From Amycolatopsis sp. DSM 110486 (GTDB lineage: Bacteria; Actinomycetota; Actinomycetes; Mycobacteriales; Pseudonocardiaceae), in assembly GCF_019468465.1 (NCBI RefSeq), contig NZ_CP080519.1:310001-374000 (forward strand): a DNA stretch of 64,000 nucleotides, in the 5' to 3' direction. The notes under the pieces are model-generated. The model had not been told where the DNA came from and did not search any database. It saw only the letters and a program-made list of their open reading frames with translations. How positions within the stretch are numbered: position 1 is the first letter of the stretch; every line of letters begins with the position of its first letter. Shown here one piece after another: positions 1-8,326 of the stretch. A program made the translations under genes and the position numbers.

Positions 1-302
1 AGCAGAATCTCCCGGTGGTGCAACGGATAGCGGTAGTCCAGCGCGAGATATCCGGCGCCCGCCTTGAGAATGGCGAGCAAGCCGACGACCGTCGCGATCC
101 CGCGGCTCGCTTCGACGGCCACCACGTCACCCGGCCGCACCCCCGCGTCGCGCAGCACCCCGGCCAGCCGATCGGAGCGGCCGTCGAGCCCGGCATAGGT
201 GAGCTCACCCCCGTCGCCGCAGATCGCCACCCGGCCGGGCGAGCGCCCGACGATCTCGGCGAATCTGCCGACTACGGTGGTAAAACGGTCAGGAAAAGAC
301 AC
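1..302 (-). CDS. NRPS-type adenylation domain protein, 5' part only
   Basis: This is the first ~100 residues of an amino-acid-activating (AMP-forming) adenylation domain; the rest lies outside the window. The minus-strand reading frame opens with GTG at 302, preceded by a GGGGGTGGAGA stretch that can serve as ribosome binding site. Two family core motifs are visible: A1-like LTYAGL near residue 40 and A2-like LKAGAGYLALDYRYP near residue 85. Because the gene begins with the A domain, with no condensation domain before it, it is either a loading-type NRPS module or a stand-alone adenylation enzyme. The frame starts too late for a simple ATG. Family assignment is firm; substrate and module layout cannot be seen. 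Confidence 0.82.
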   Translation of the reverse strand, partial: MSFPDRFTTVVGRFAEIVGRSPGRVAICGDGGELTYAGLDGRSDRLAGVLRDAGVRPGDVVAVEASRGIATVVGLLAILKAGAGYLALDYRYPLHHREIL

Positions 303-753
303 TCTCCACCCCCAGCACCCCGCAGGGCACGACCGCGAACCGAGAATACACACCCATGAGTTCAGCCAGCCGAGGAAGTATTTCCCCAGACGCCAGGAAA
401 GCCCCGGCGCGCACAGCCCCAGCAAATTCCGCGCCGTATTAAATCCCCGGGCAACTTCGTGGGCCACACTACCGGAAAAAACCTCACCAAGACTGCTCCG
501 ACCGTGTGACAGCCGCGCCGCGCGAGCGACAGCGGCCTCGGTTCAGGGCCTACGCATCGACCAAAAAGGTGTACCGCCAAGGCCGGATCTGTCACTTCCC
601 GCCGATAGATGGGCGCGCGCCTCATGACCGCCACCTCGCGCGTGGCACCGAAAACACCGATAACGGTGCACATTTTTACCGAATCCTCAGCAAGCGCTTT
701 CTTATCGGGGACGATTCCGCCTTACACAAAGATCACCTCCGAGGAGGGTGCCG
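303..753. other. intergenic stretch, no supported gene
   Basis: This is the upstream region of the adenylation gene. It has several open frames on both strands, but none has a convincing ribosome binding site or recognisable protein pattern. It is more AT-rich than its surroundings around 340-480 and 640-720, so promoters for the flanking genes are probably here. Confidence 0.4.
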
Positions 754-1120
754 GTGTTTGGTGGGCGGAAGCGGCAGGAAGAGCTCGACTGCAGACGCAG
801 CTTGCAACCCTGCGGGCCGAGGTGGTCCAGACCGATGATGCCTGGCCGATGCAGGAGGTGGGGGTCTACCAGTACCGGCACGTGCTCTCCGACGCCGAGG
901 CCTACAAGGCCGAGCTCGAACGGCTGAAGGCCGCCATGAAAGACATGACCCTGGCGAAGTCCGCCGTCGACGCATCGAGCAGCTTCCACTACAACAACTC
1001 GCTGACCCAGGGCCGCAAACCGACTACTTCCGACCCGGCCGCACCGTCGACGACCTGTTCAGCGAGTGCCTGGAGGTGGTCATCGAGGGCGCCAAGGCGA
1101 AGGTTGGCCCTCCGTCCTGA
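754..1120 (+). pseudogene. DUF4041-like protein remnant, frameshifted
   Basis: A GTG at 754 follows a strong GAGGAGGG ribosome binding site and gives a start resembling DUF4041 proteins (MFGGRKRQEELD). The frame then shifts near 790, and the homologous sequence continues in another frame, with the family-typical stretch MQEVGVYQYRHVLSDAEAYK followed by FHYNNSLTQGRK up to about 1018. A further shift leads into an unrelated-looking tail (DYFRPGRTVDDLFSECLEVV) that stops at 1120. DUF4041 proteins are usually far longer, with a C-terminal region absent here. This is a decayed fragment, possibly fused to the 3' end of another lost gene. Family recognition is from memory of the motif, not a search. 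Confidence 0.6.
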
Positions 1121-1213
1121 CCGATGTCCTCCATGTGGAGCGTGGCTTCTTCGGTGTGGCGCACGAGGAAGTGGGACATCCGGAGTTCTGCGGAGCGCTG
1201 TTTGAACCACCGC

Positions 1214-1264
1214 CAAGGGCCGGTCGGCAACACCATCACGGTGTGGCCCACCGGCCCTTTTTCG
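1214..1264 (+). terminator. rho-independent terminator
   Basis: An inverted repeat AAGGGCCGGT / ACCGGCCCTT encloses a loop of about 25 bases and is followed directly by a T-run on the plus strand. It ends the transcript of the decayed gene upstream. Confidence 0.7.
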
Positions 1265-1339
1265 TTTTCCCGGAATCGCTACGCCCCAGGCGATCACGCA
1301 CCATGACAACCAGGACGAACCCGCGACAGTTGAATACGC

Positions 1340-1505
1340 GATCTCACCAGTCGGCGACCCCTTCACCCAGGAGCCGACCCGCCCGGAGTTGAAGCGGTTC
1401 TTCTTACTCGACGGCGAGGACCGGCGGCGGCTGATCGGCAAGCGCCGTGGTGATCACACGCGGCTGGGGTTCGCTCTCCAGGTCTGCACTGTCCGCTACG
1501 TCGGC
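1340..1505 (+). pseudogene. Tn3-family transposase, N-terminal stub
   Basis: The frame through GAG at 1386 encodes a sequence typical of the start of Tn3-family transposases (DUF4158 region): RPELKRFFLLDGEDRRRLIG followed by KRRGDHTRLGFALQVCTVRY. These enzymes are about 1000 residues long; here homology stops at about 1505, where it runs into the 3' end of the convergent SnoaL-like gene. No clear start codon is left. It marks a transposon-mediated rearrangement with the breakpoint near 1500. Confidence 0.72.
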
Positions 1506-1954
1506 CTGTCGGGGTCTTCGCCGGTGGTGTTCTGGTCGAGCTTGGTGACCTGGTAGAAGGTGATGGTCCAGCCGGTTCCGGTCTGTTTCAGCAGGGTGCT
1601 GAGGTAGACGTTGATTGTGGGGCGGTCGGTGAAGGAGAAGTCGACGTTGAGGTATCCGAGGACGAGGTCGTCGGAGAGGCGCCTGGTCTCCAGGACCTGG
1701 TAGCCGGCGGTCAGGCCGGGGGGTTGGGATTCGTAGTAGGCGGCGATGCCGGGACGTCCGACGCTGTAGGGGTGCAGGCCTTGGAAGATGGCGTCGTCGG
1801 TGAAGTGGGCGGCGACCTGGTCGGGCTGGTGCTTGTCGACGGCGGCCTTCCAGCCGTCGAGGACGCCGCGCAAGATCGTCTCGCTGTCCGCGGTGTTCTG
1901 GTTCAAGGTGGTGCTCCGTGGAAGGAGTGGGTGAGCGTGGTCAGTGACCGGCAC
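1496..1954 (-). CDS. SnoaL-like / SgcJ-EcaC family small protein
   Basis: A 136-152 residue alpha+beta cone protein of the NTF2/SnoaL superfamily, judged from the pattern DGWKAAVDKHQPDQVAAHFT, DDAIFQGLHPYSVGRPGI and a C-terminal strand WTITFYQVTK. Members bind small hydrophobic molecules or act as isomerases or hydrolases; the substrate here is unknown. Two starts are possible: GTG at 1954, which overlaps the end of the upstream SDR gene by 14 bases, or TTG at 1906, which has a GGAG ribosome binding site seven bases upstream and gives the more usual family length. I favour TTG 1906 but report the longer frame. It is the last gene of a cupin-SDR-SnoaL run on the minus strand. Confidence 0.8.
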   Translation of the reverse strand: MPVTDHAHPLLPRSTTLNQNTADSETILRGVLDGWKAAVDKHQPDQVAAHFTDDAIFQGLHPYSVGRPGIAAYYESQPPGLTAGYQVLETRRLSDDLVLGYLNVDFSFTDRPTINVYLSTLLKQTGTGWTITFYQVTKLDQNTTGEDPDRPT

Positions 1955-2654
1955 TCATGCCGCCGTCCACGTGGAGGATCTCGCCGGTGACGAACGGCGC
2001 GTTCTCCAGGTAGACGACCGCCTCGACGACGTCGCGAGTCTCGACCATGCGGCCGACGGGCTGCAGGCCGGCGAGGAACTGGTGAGTCTGCGGGTCGTGC
2101 ATCGGGGTGCGGGTGGTGCCCGGAGAGACGGCGTTGGCCCGGATGCCGCGAGTGGCGTACTCGATGGCGAGGGACTTGGTGGCGGACTGCAGGCCGCCCT
2201 TGGTCAGTGCGGCGAGGACGGACGGGACTCGGGAATCGGGGTTGTCGACGATACTGGCCGTCATGTTGACGATGTGCCCGCCGCCCTGGGCGAGCATCTG
2301 GCCGACGGCGAGCTGGGTGAGACGGAAGAACCCGGCCAGGTTGATCCCGGTGACGGTGGCGTAATCCTCGGCGGTGTAGTCGGTGAACGGCTTGGCGACG
2401 TAGACGCCCGCATTGTTGACCAGGGTGTCGACGCGGCCGAACCGCTCGAGGGCAGCGGAGATCACCCGTTCGGCGGTGGCCGGGTCGGCGATGTCGCCCT
2501 GAACCGCGAGGACGCCCGCGTCCTCGGCCGGGGTGATGGTGCGCGAGGTGGCGATGACCGCGTGGCCGAGCTTGCGGTAGGCCTCGACCAGGCCGGCGCC
2601 GATACCCTGCGAGGCCCCGGTGATGACGGCAACCTTCTGATTCTGCATGCTCAT
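1941..2654 (-). CDS. SDR-family oxidoreductase with altered catalytic site
   Basis: A 237-residue short-chain dehydrogenase/reductase. The Rossmann motif TGASQGIG lies near residues 12-19, NNAG near 85 and the C-terminal VTGEILHVDGG is typical. The start is ATG 2654, preceded by GGAGG with six bases between; a longer open frame upstream is not needed. The usual YxxxK pair is altered: the sequence reads VLAALTKGGL, so the Lys is kept but the position of the catalytic Tyr is Ala. I recall a subgroup of SDRs with this signature, but its chemistry is not known to me. It overlaps the SnoaL-like gene and probably shares its transcript. Confidence 0.9.
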   Translation of the reverse strand: MSMQNQKVAVITGASQGIGAGLVEAYRKLGHAVIATSRTITPAEDAGVLAVQGDIADPATAERVISAALERFGRVDTLVNNAGVYVAKPFTDYTAEDYATVTGINLAGFFRLTQLAVGQMLAQGGGHIVNMTASIVDNPDSRVPSVLAALTKGGLQSATKSLAIEYATRGIRANAVSPGTTRTPMHDPQTHQFLAGLQPVGRMVETRDVVEAVVYLENAPFVTGEILHVDGGMSAGH

Positions 2655-2796
2655 GACATACCTCCGGATGTTCGACCGAGCGCGCGCATCGGCTCGGTGA
2701 CGGGATGGGATGGGATTCCTCGACCTCGGCTGCCGCCGCCGGTCGATTCCTCGGCGGTAGGCCGCACGCGGCGGCGGCGCACCCACCGCGACGGGG

Positions 2797-3315
2797 CTAG
2801 TCGCGGCCCGGCGGTGGCTTGAGCCCGTACCGGGCGATGAGGTCCGGCAGCCAATCGGGGGTGGCGAACTCCAGTCCGTACTCGGCCGCGAGGCGTGCCA
2901 TCTCCCCTTCGGCGGGCGGGCTGCCTGCAATCAGGTCGGACAGGTCATGGAAGAACCCTTCGAAGCCGCCCGGGGCGATCACCTCGATCATCCGCGCGGG
3001 CGTCTTGCTCGCGTTCCACATCGTGTGGAGTTCTCCGCGTGGCTTGGTGATGTATCCACCTGCGCCGAGTACGGCCTCGCGGTCGCCTGATCGGAAACCG
3101 ATCTCCCCCTCGGTCACGATCGAGTACTCGTCCTCACGGGTGTGCAGGTGCGGAGCGACCAGTGCACCGACGGGGAAGGAGTGTTCCACGATCGACACAG
3201 CACCTCCTGTCTCGTGGCTCCAGAGCTTGAAGGCCACTCCGATATCTCCGAGATCCCCCTCCTTTCCCTCTCCCGGTTGCACAATCGTCAGTGGCGGAGG
3301 CGTTATGTCGCCCAT
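2797..3315 (-). CDS. cupin-domain protein
   Basis: A 172-residue single-domain cupin. Motif 1 (PHLHTREDEYSIVTEGEIGF) carries the two His and the Glu that normally bind a metal; motif 2 lies around PRGELHTMWN. The start is ATG 3315 with GGGGGAG five bases upstream, so the longer frame starting at 3354 is rejected. It probably opens an operon with the SDR and SnoaL-like genes, although 142 bases separate it from the SDR. The function could be a dioxygenase, isomerase or binding protein; nothing in the sequence decides this. Confidence 0.85.
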   Translation of the reverse strand: MGDITPPPLTIVQPGEGKEGDLGDIGVAFKLWSHETGGAVSIVEHSFPVGALVAPHLHTREDEYSIVTEGEIGFRSGDREAVLGAGGYITKPRGELHTMWNASKTPARMIEVIAPGGFEGFFHDLSDLIAGSPPAEGEMARLAAEYGLEFATPDWLPDLIARYGLKPPPGRD

Positions 3316-3509
3316 GGTGACTCCCCCGTTGTTATTGATGTGACTTGCTGGCAATTTGTGCCGCCCCCCGTGGGCCGGCTGGGGTCGTAGCTCGACAGAC
3401 GGCAGACCGCGTGTTGTGTTGGAAGAACGTCACCTTGCGATAAGCACGGTCTGTCGCGCCGACACAGAGGTGCACTCGTGAGGTCAGCACGGGGCCTAGT
3501 GCCGCACGA

Positions 3510-3710
3510 TCAACTTTCGGAGTTACGTTCCTCCTCCTCCGCCTTCTCCTCGACCACAACAGCGTCATGGAAGCTGCGTAGTTCCGCCTCGTAGAGTTCA
3601 CGCTCTGGCACGTCGTCGCCGTCGGGGTCGGCACTATTTGCGACCTCGGCAAGTTCGAGATCGACCACTTGGTGGAGTTCGTGGATTGCGGGGCTGGGCT
3701 TCTCGTTCAT
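3510..3710 (-). CDS. small acidic protein of unknown function
   Basis: A 66-residue highly acidic protein with no Cys and no membrane segment; the C-terminal half is rich in Glu. Its reality is supported by an excellent ribosome binding site (AAGGAG, six bases before ATG 3710) and tight spacing behind the upstream small gene (15 bases). I do not recognise the family. The short length and two-gene layout could suit an antitoxin-like or peptide-precursor role, but no partner enzyme is visible. Confidence 0.6.
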   Translation of the reverse strand: MNEKPSPAIHELHQVVDLELAEVANSADPDGDDVPERELYEAELRSFHDAVVVEEKAEEEERNSES

Positions 3711-3725
3711 CGTTGCTCCTTAACG

Positions 3726-3944
3726 TCATCGAGGTGGCCCCGAGCCCCCGGCTACTCGGGGCCACGGGTTAGGTGAATCCGCGAACCTGTCGAAGGTCTC
3801 CTCTCCAACAGGAACCACCGGGGAGGTCAGGCCGCGTGGACTGACGTAGAGGGTGACCTGCCACCGCCGGTTGACCAGTGGCGCATGCACGAGCCTCCCC
3901 GGCCTCACGGCCCCGAAGCTCTCGCTCATGACAGTTGATCTCAT
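3726..3944 (-). CDS. small basic protein of unknown function
   Basis: A 72-residue protein starting at ATG 3944 with a GGGAAG sequence just upstream; another in-frame ATG is at 3929 and a longer frame reaches 3983, so the start is uncertain. The core RLVHAPLVNRRWQVTLYVSP looks like a small beta-rich fold, and the tail is Pro/Gly rich. It is followed after 15 bases by the acidic 66-residue gene, and the pair faces a divergent membrane-protein gene across two palindromic operators. Not recognised. Confidence 0.45.
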   Translation of the reverse strand: MRSTVMSESFGAVRPGRLVHAPLVNRRWQVTLYVSPRGLTSPVVPVGEETFDRFADSPNPWPRVAGGSGPPR

Positions 3945-4005
3945 CGACTTCCCATTCGTTCTTGCCGAGCTCGGTCCTGCCAACTGGGGTCAAGCGAGAC
4001 AAAAC

Positions 4006-4083
4006 TGGACCATACAGTCCACTTGATGATACACAGTCCCGTGAGTCGACCCTAAGCCTGATAGATTTGGACCTAAACGTCCA
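4006..4083. promoter_or_regulatory. two TGGAC-N6-GTCCA palindromic operators
   Basis: Two copies of the same palindrome occur at 4006-4021 (spacer CATACA) and 4068-4083 (spacer CTAAAC), with centres 62 bases apart, about six helical turns. They lie between the minus-strand small genes and the plus-strand DUF418 gene, so one dimeric regulator (TetR-like by shape, inference) could control both directions. Confidence 0.7.
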
Positions 4084-4240
4084 CTACGGAGATTCCGCAA
4101 CGACATCCTCGCTGAGCTGCTGATCGACCGTGGCACCTAGCGCCTCCGGGCACCCCCGGATCATCCTCGGGATCGATGCCTGAGCAGTCCGGGCGGCGAT
4201 TGACTCTCCACACCACACCACAGCACGAAGGGAACTTTCC

Positions 4241-5308
4241 GTGGACACGGCTACGAAACCCATGACGACGGTCCGGCAGCGGATCGAGTCGATCGACATC
4301 ATCCGCGCGATCGCGGTGATGGCGATCCTGCTCGTGAACGTCGGGGCGTACTACGCCACAGCCAGCCCGGGTCACCGACCCGCGCCCGAAACGTCGGCCG
4401 TGGACACGGTGGCGAGCGGGCTCGTCGACTTGCTGGTGCTCGACAAGTTCCACTTCATCTTCGCGTTCCTCTTCGGCGTCAGCGCGGCCATCCAGTACGA
4501 GAACATGACGCGGCGAGGGAACTTCTGGGCACCTTACCTGCGCCGGATGGGCATCCTGCTTGCGTTCGGCCTGGTGAACCTGACCCTGCTGCACGCACCG
4601 GACGTGCTGACCGTGTACGCGCTCAACGGCGCCGTGCTCGCGTTGTTCTTCCGCGCGCCGCAACGAGTTCTGCTCGTCGTCGGCCTCGTCGTGGGACTCG
4701 GCGCCGACGTCGCCAGCACCGGCGTCGCGCTCGCGGACCACTACACGGGCGCCGGAATCGGCCAGGTTTCGTGGCTGGCGACAGGCGTCGTGGTCCAGTC
4801 GTTCGGCCACACCATGCTCGGGTGCTGGGCGCTGCGCGCCGGTCTGCTGACAGCCGAGCGGCACGTGCCGGCGATCCGGAAGCTCTTCGCGGTAACCGGG
4901 ATCGCGACGATCGCCTTGTGGGCGTGGACGTTGTCTTTGTCGGACACGAATCTCATGCACGCGCTGGAGGAAAACCTCGCCATCGTGCCGGCCGTCGCGT
5001 ACCTCAGCGGGCTCGTTCTTCTGCTGCGCTCGGCCCGGCTGCGCGCAGCGTTGCTGCCGCTGCAGCGCTACGGGCGCATGGCGCTCACGAGCTACCTCAC
5101 CCACGCGATCCTCGGCCTCGCGGTGGTGGGCACTCTCGCTTCGTTCTGGACGATCCCCACTGCGCTGCTTTTGCTGCTGTGCGTGCCGATCTGGGCGGTG
5201 CAGCTGGTGTTCAGCCACCTCTGGCTCGCGCACTTCGCCTACGGTCCGTTCGAATGGCTGTGGCGCGCCGGGACGTACTGGACGCGGCCGGCCTGGCGAG
5301 TGCGCTGA
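4241..5308 (+). CDS. DUF418 family membrane protein (YeiB-like)
   Basis: A 355-residue polytopic membrane protein. The N-terminal RIESIDIIRAIAVMAILLVN and the motif LLVLDKFHFIFAFLFGVSAA are typical of the YeiB/DUF418 group, and the C-terminal FSHLWLAHFAYGPFEWLWR is the conserved DUF418 ending. About ten hydrophobic segments are visible. The GTG start at 4241 follows AAGGGAAC. The family is suspected to modify or transport envelope compounds, but activity is unproven. The paired TGGAC-N6-GTCCA sites lie upstream. Confidence 0.9.
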   Translation: MDTATKPMTTVRQRIESIDIIRAIAVMAILLVNVGAYYATASPGHRPAPETSAVDTVASGLVDLLVLDKFHFIFAFLFGVSAAIQYENMTRRGNFWAPYLRRMGILLAFGLVNLTLLHAPDVLTVYALNGAVLALFFRAPQRVLLVVGLVVGLGADVASTGVALADHYTGAGIGQVSWLATGVVVQSFGHTMLGCWALRAGLLTAERHVPAIRKLFAVTGIATIALWAWTLSLSDTNLMHALEENLAIVPAVAYLSGLVLLLRSARLRAALLPLQRYGRMALTSYLTHAILGLAVVGTLASFWTIPTALLLLLCVPIWAVQLVFSHLWLAHFAYGPFEWLWRAGTYWTRPAWRVR

Positions 5309-5792
5309 CCGGGTGTGCTGATGCCGCAAGGCCCCGGTCCGCGACGCACCTCGAGTGATTCAGCTCGGCGCGCTCAGCCTGCCGACGTTCCCGCTCGGCT
5401 TGGATCTCGGCAGACACCCCCCGAGGGTGCTCCGCGCCGGCTGCCTCGGCGGCCGGGCGGACCGCCGGCGCCGCAGGATGTCGGTGGCGGCGTCGCGCTG
5501 GCGGTGCCCGAACCAGCGCACCTCGATCGGCCGCAGCTGGCCGGCACCGGACGGGAGCGCGGCCAGCGCGGACCATCCGCTCTTTCACGACGTCGAACCC
5601 ATCCGAAGAGAGCTTCCTGGTGTTCATCCGCCGGTCTGCTACCGCAACGTGGTGGGTCCTTACCGCTCGTCAAACCATCGGACGGTCGGCATCGCCAGGC
5701 CGATAGTTCAGCCGAGGCAAGTCTGATGAGGACGCCTTCATGTCACCTCATCCACCGGCACCAAGTAAGACAGTCACGCAAGGCGCCGCAAA
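5309..5792. other. 484-base stretch without a supported gene
   Basis: Several overlapping frames are open, but none shows a family pattern, and no frame keeps a consistent protein-like composition. It may hold degraded coding sequence, since Arg/Ala-rich patches shift frame between 5370 and 5630. No RNA gene or clear repeat is seen. Confidence 0.4.
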
Positions 5793-6368
5793 GTGGAATC
5801 CAGCATGTCAAGACCCTCAGCGCAGCCGAACGAAGCACAGGTGATGATCGTGACCAATCCCATCTCGTCGGGACTGCGGGCGCCGGGACTGCCCAGCCTG
5901 CCGACGCCGCCATCGGGGTGGCCGATCGGCTCATACGACACCTATGAAGAAGCACAGCGCGCGGTCGAGTATCTGGTCGACAACGAGTTCACAGTCCAGG
6001 ACCTGACGATTGTCGGCGTCGACCTCATGCTCGTCGAGCGTGTCATCGGCAGGCTCACCTGGGGCAAAGTGCTGGGCACCGGCGTGCTGTCCGGCGCCTG
6101 GTTCGGGCTGTTCGTCGGCCTGCTGCTGGGCCTGTTCAACAGCACCAAGGGCATGGCCGCTGCGCCGATGATCGTCGGCCTCGCCGCAGGAGCCCTGTTC
6201 GGCGGCGTATTCGCGGCGCTCAGCTACGCCACTGCCCGCGGACGCCGCGACTTCTCCTCTGCCAGCCAGCTCGTTGCCGGCCGCTACGACGTCCTGTGCC
6301 AGCCACGCAATGCGGAGAAGGGTCGAGAGCTGCTGGCCAAGCTCGCTCCAGGGGCTCATCGCAGTTGA
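5793..6368 (+). CDS. general stress protein (YflT-like) with membrane segments
   Basis: A protein of up to 191 residues with the actinobacterial pattern PPSGWPIGSYDTYEEAQRAV, then TIVGVDLMLVERVIGRLTWG, then two hydrophobic segments (about residues 95-115 and 122-145). Family members are annotated as general stress proteins; the N-terminal module resembles heat-induced YflT and the helices suggest membrane attachment. The start is unsure: GTG 5793, ATG 5805 and ATG 5844 are in frame, and none has a strong ribosome binding site. It appears intact within an otherwise decayed region. Confidence 0.82.
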   Translation: MESSMSRPSAQPNEAQVMIVTNPISSGLRAPGLPSLPTPPSGWPIGSYDTYEEAQRAVEYLVDNEFTVQDLTIVGVDLMLVERVIGRLTWGKVLGTGVLSGAWFGLFVGLLLGLFNSTKGMAAAPMIVGLAAGALFGGVFAALSYATARGRRDFSSASQLVAGRYDVLCQPRNAEKGRELLAKLAPGAHRS

Positions 6369-6597
6369 ACGTGGGGGCGAGGCTCGTAACCGCGGTCTTC
6401 GAGCAATGATCGCGCGATGGAGTTCGTGCCGTGGCAGAAGCCGAACAGTGAGCCGCGTAGTGCTCCAGACCACTGCAGAGCCGACGCTGAGAGGCGTGTC
6501 GCTCGCGACTCTCGGCACGATCGAGACCGACCGCGACGCGGTCGTGCAGCGCCGGTGATCGTGGCTGTCACGAGCGGGCCTTGTGGGGCGATGGGAG

Positions 6598-6730
6598 TCA
6601 GGTGAAGTAGCGCAGCCAGACGTATCCCCAAGCCACGGTCATCCGGGGCATCGCGATGTCGAGGATGGCCAGGTCCGGATTCTTAGCCCGTGCCGCAGCG
6701 ATCGCTTCCGCGCCGTTTCCGGCTTCGGCG
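6598..6730 (-). pseudogene. receiver-domain fragment of a response regulator
   Basis: The minus strand reads AEAGNGAEAIAAARAKNPDL then AILDIAMPRMT, which is the middle of a NarL-type receiver domain, including the Asp that normally takes the phosphate. It then runs into an unrelated tail ending at a stop at 6598. No start, no alpha-1/beta-1 part and no C-terminal half are present. The matching DNA-binding domain lies directly next to it on the opposite strand. Confidence 0.65.
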
Positions 6731-6911
6731 CGAGGAAGAGATCCTCAAACTCGTCGCCGAAGGCCACTCGTCGAAGGCAATCGCCGATCTGCTGTTCATC
6801 AGCGCGAAGACCGTCGAGCGGCACCGAGCCAATATCCTCCAGAAACTCGGCCTCAAGGACCGCTTGGAACTCACCCGCTACGCAATACGGGGCGGACTCA
6901 TCGAAGCCTGA
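6726..6911 (+). pseudogene. LuxR/NarL-type HTH fragment of a response regulator
   Basis: The plus strand encodes REEEILKLVAEGHSSKAIAD, then LLFISAKTVERHRANILQKL and GLKDRLELTRYAIRGGLIEA to a stop at 6911: a complete LuxR-type helix-turn-helix output domain without its receiver domain. A GTG at 6690 is in frame, but the first dozen residues do not look homologous. With the inverted receiver fragment ending at about 6730, this looks like one NarL-family gene split by an inversion. Confidence 0.7.
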
Positions 6912-7180
6912 ACCTCAACACCTGCCCGGTCAGCGGCGGCCCCGACGAAAGTGGAGGACTGCCGTGGATCTACGCCGGCAAACTCGCCGCCGCACGGCAG
7001 TTCCTCACCTACGAAATTGCAGCGCCGAGCACCGCGCTTCAGCGGTGTTGTCCTTGGTGAGACACGCAAGCCCATGCCTGCGCCGCGGGTAGCTCCCGGA
7101 GCGGTAAAGCCGTCGAGTCGACGGAGCCACCACGGCGAAGGCTAGGACTCCACGGTGCGCAGACGTGCGCCGGGAACGAG

Positions 7181-7540
7181 GTGGATCCCGGCTGTCTCAA
7201 GTGCAACCCACACAGAGCCAGGTCGCAGGTCAGGTTTCTTGTCCACCACGGTGCCACGACCGCCCGCGTCTACGCCAAAGGCTTCCGCACCATCTCCGAC
7301 GACGGCCGCTTCGGCAACGACCTCTACCACCTCATCCTCTGGCCCGGCCCCATCGCCGAACCCCACGTCCTCAGGCGCTACCCCGGCCCCCTCCCCGGCG
7401 GCTGAGCGTGCCCGACACCCCCAGTCCCGCAACCGGCCAGATCGCCTACCCCGAACTCGACGTCTTCGCCGACTACGGCAGCTTCCTCGTCCAAGACGAC
7501 ACCGCCCGCCCGACACCCAACCGCGCATTCCTGCCACCTT
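7181..7540 (+). pseudogene. two short coding remnants of unknown family
   Basis: Protein-like sequence occurs in two adjacent frames: ARVYAKGFRTISDDGRFGND continuing to a stop at 7405, and then a frame from GTG 7408 reading PSPATGQIAYPELDVFADYG. The two are separated by two bases, as in a compact operon. The first lacks a convincing N-terminus and the second merges into the 3' end of the decayed integrase. They are probably cargo genes of the integrated element. Not recognised. Confidence 0.3.
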
Positions 7541-7544
7541 GTTG

Positions 7545-8165
7545 CGGTGAGCCCAGGTGTGGCGCCACAGGTGCGGGAACATCCGGGCAATCCCGACCTC
7601 CTCGGCACGGCGATCGAGCATCGCCCTGATTCCCCACTCGTTCAACGGGCCGAAGCGGCCGAGCCACGCCGCGTTGATGAGCTTGGCGTGTGGGTGGCGC
7701 GCGCGTGCGCGGAAGTAACGACGCCAATGCCTCCCCCGTGGCGGGGTTGAGCGGGACGGGACGTGCACGACGCCCCTTGCCCAAGACCCCCATCGAACAC
7801 ACCTCGAAGTCGAAACTTCCCGGATCCCGCTCAGCCGGGTTCGCCGCTCGCAGCGCGCACAGTTCTCCGAGCCGTACTCCGCAGTCGATCAACACCAGCA
7901 TGATCGCGCGGTCACGAAGCTGCACGAACGACTTGCCCACCGTCGTCGCCAGAAGTGCCTTCAGTTCGTGGTCACGCAAGATCGCCGGCGGGTTGTCCGG
8001 GACGGCGGGCACTTCCATTTTGCAGAAGGGCGAGATCTCGATGATGTCTTCGAAGCATGGCGACGCTCTCGAGTACGCATCGATCGTGGAGTCAGCGCGG
8101 TTCTTCGCCCTCAGATGCGTTCTCCAGTCCCCGACGAGCGCTCTGACGTCCTCGGGGTCCAGCAC
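7545..8165 (-). pseudogene. tyrosine recombinase (integrase), degraded
   Basis: From GTG 8165 the frame encodes a SAM-like N-terminal start (LVGDWRTHLRAKNRADSTID), then skips most of the arm/core-binding domain. It resumes with AILRDHELKALLATTVGKSF and the catalytic-domain motif VLIDCGVRLGELCAL, which contains the first catalytic Arg. After about 7770 the frame shifts, and homology continues as FPHLWRHTWAHRNK, the HxxR box. The internal deletion and frameshift make it inactive. It lies 160 bases from the 3' end of a tRNA gene, the usual place for such an integrase. Confidence 0.75.
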
Positions 8166-8326
8166 CTCCCCAGGTGCCTCGGCGACGGCGATGAGATCAG
8201 TCGTACCCGGATAATCCCTTGGGTACCCAGCGCTGTGCTACTTGTTGGCGCCCCGCCAAGAGGCTCACCGAGATCAACTAGTCGCCACGTTTACGCAGGT
8301 CAGGGACACAATGTAGACGTGAAGAG

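Noticed and set aside
1..302. Full NRPS biosynthetic cluster
   Set aside because: Only the start of one adenylation domain is visible; no carrier, condensation or tailoring genes follow inside the window.
362..673. 103-residue minus-strand ORF before the NRPS gene
   Set aside because: No ribosome binding site, no family pattern, odd composition rich in Cys and Arg; probably noncoding.
5211..5627. Possible transposase or regulator remnant downstream of the DUF418 gene
   Set aside because: Frames change without any consistent homology that I can recognise, so I report only an unassigned stretch.
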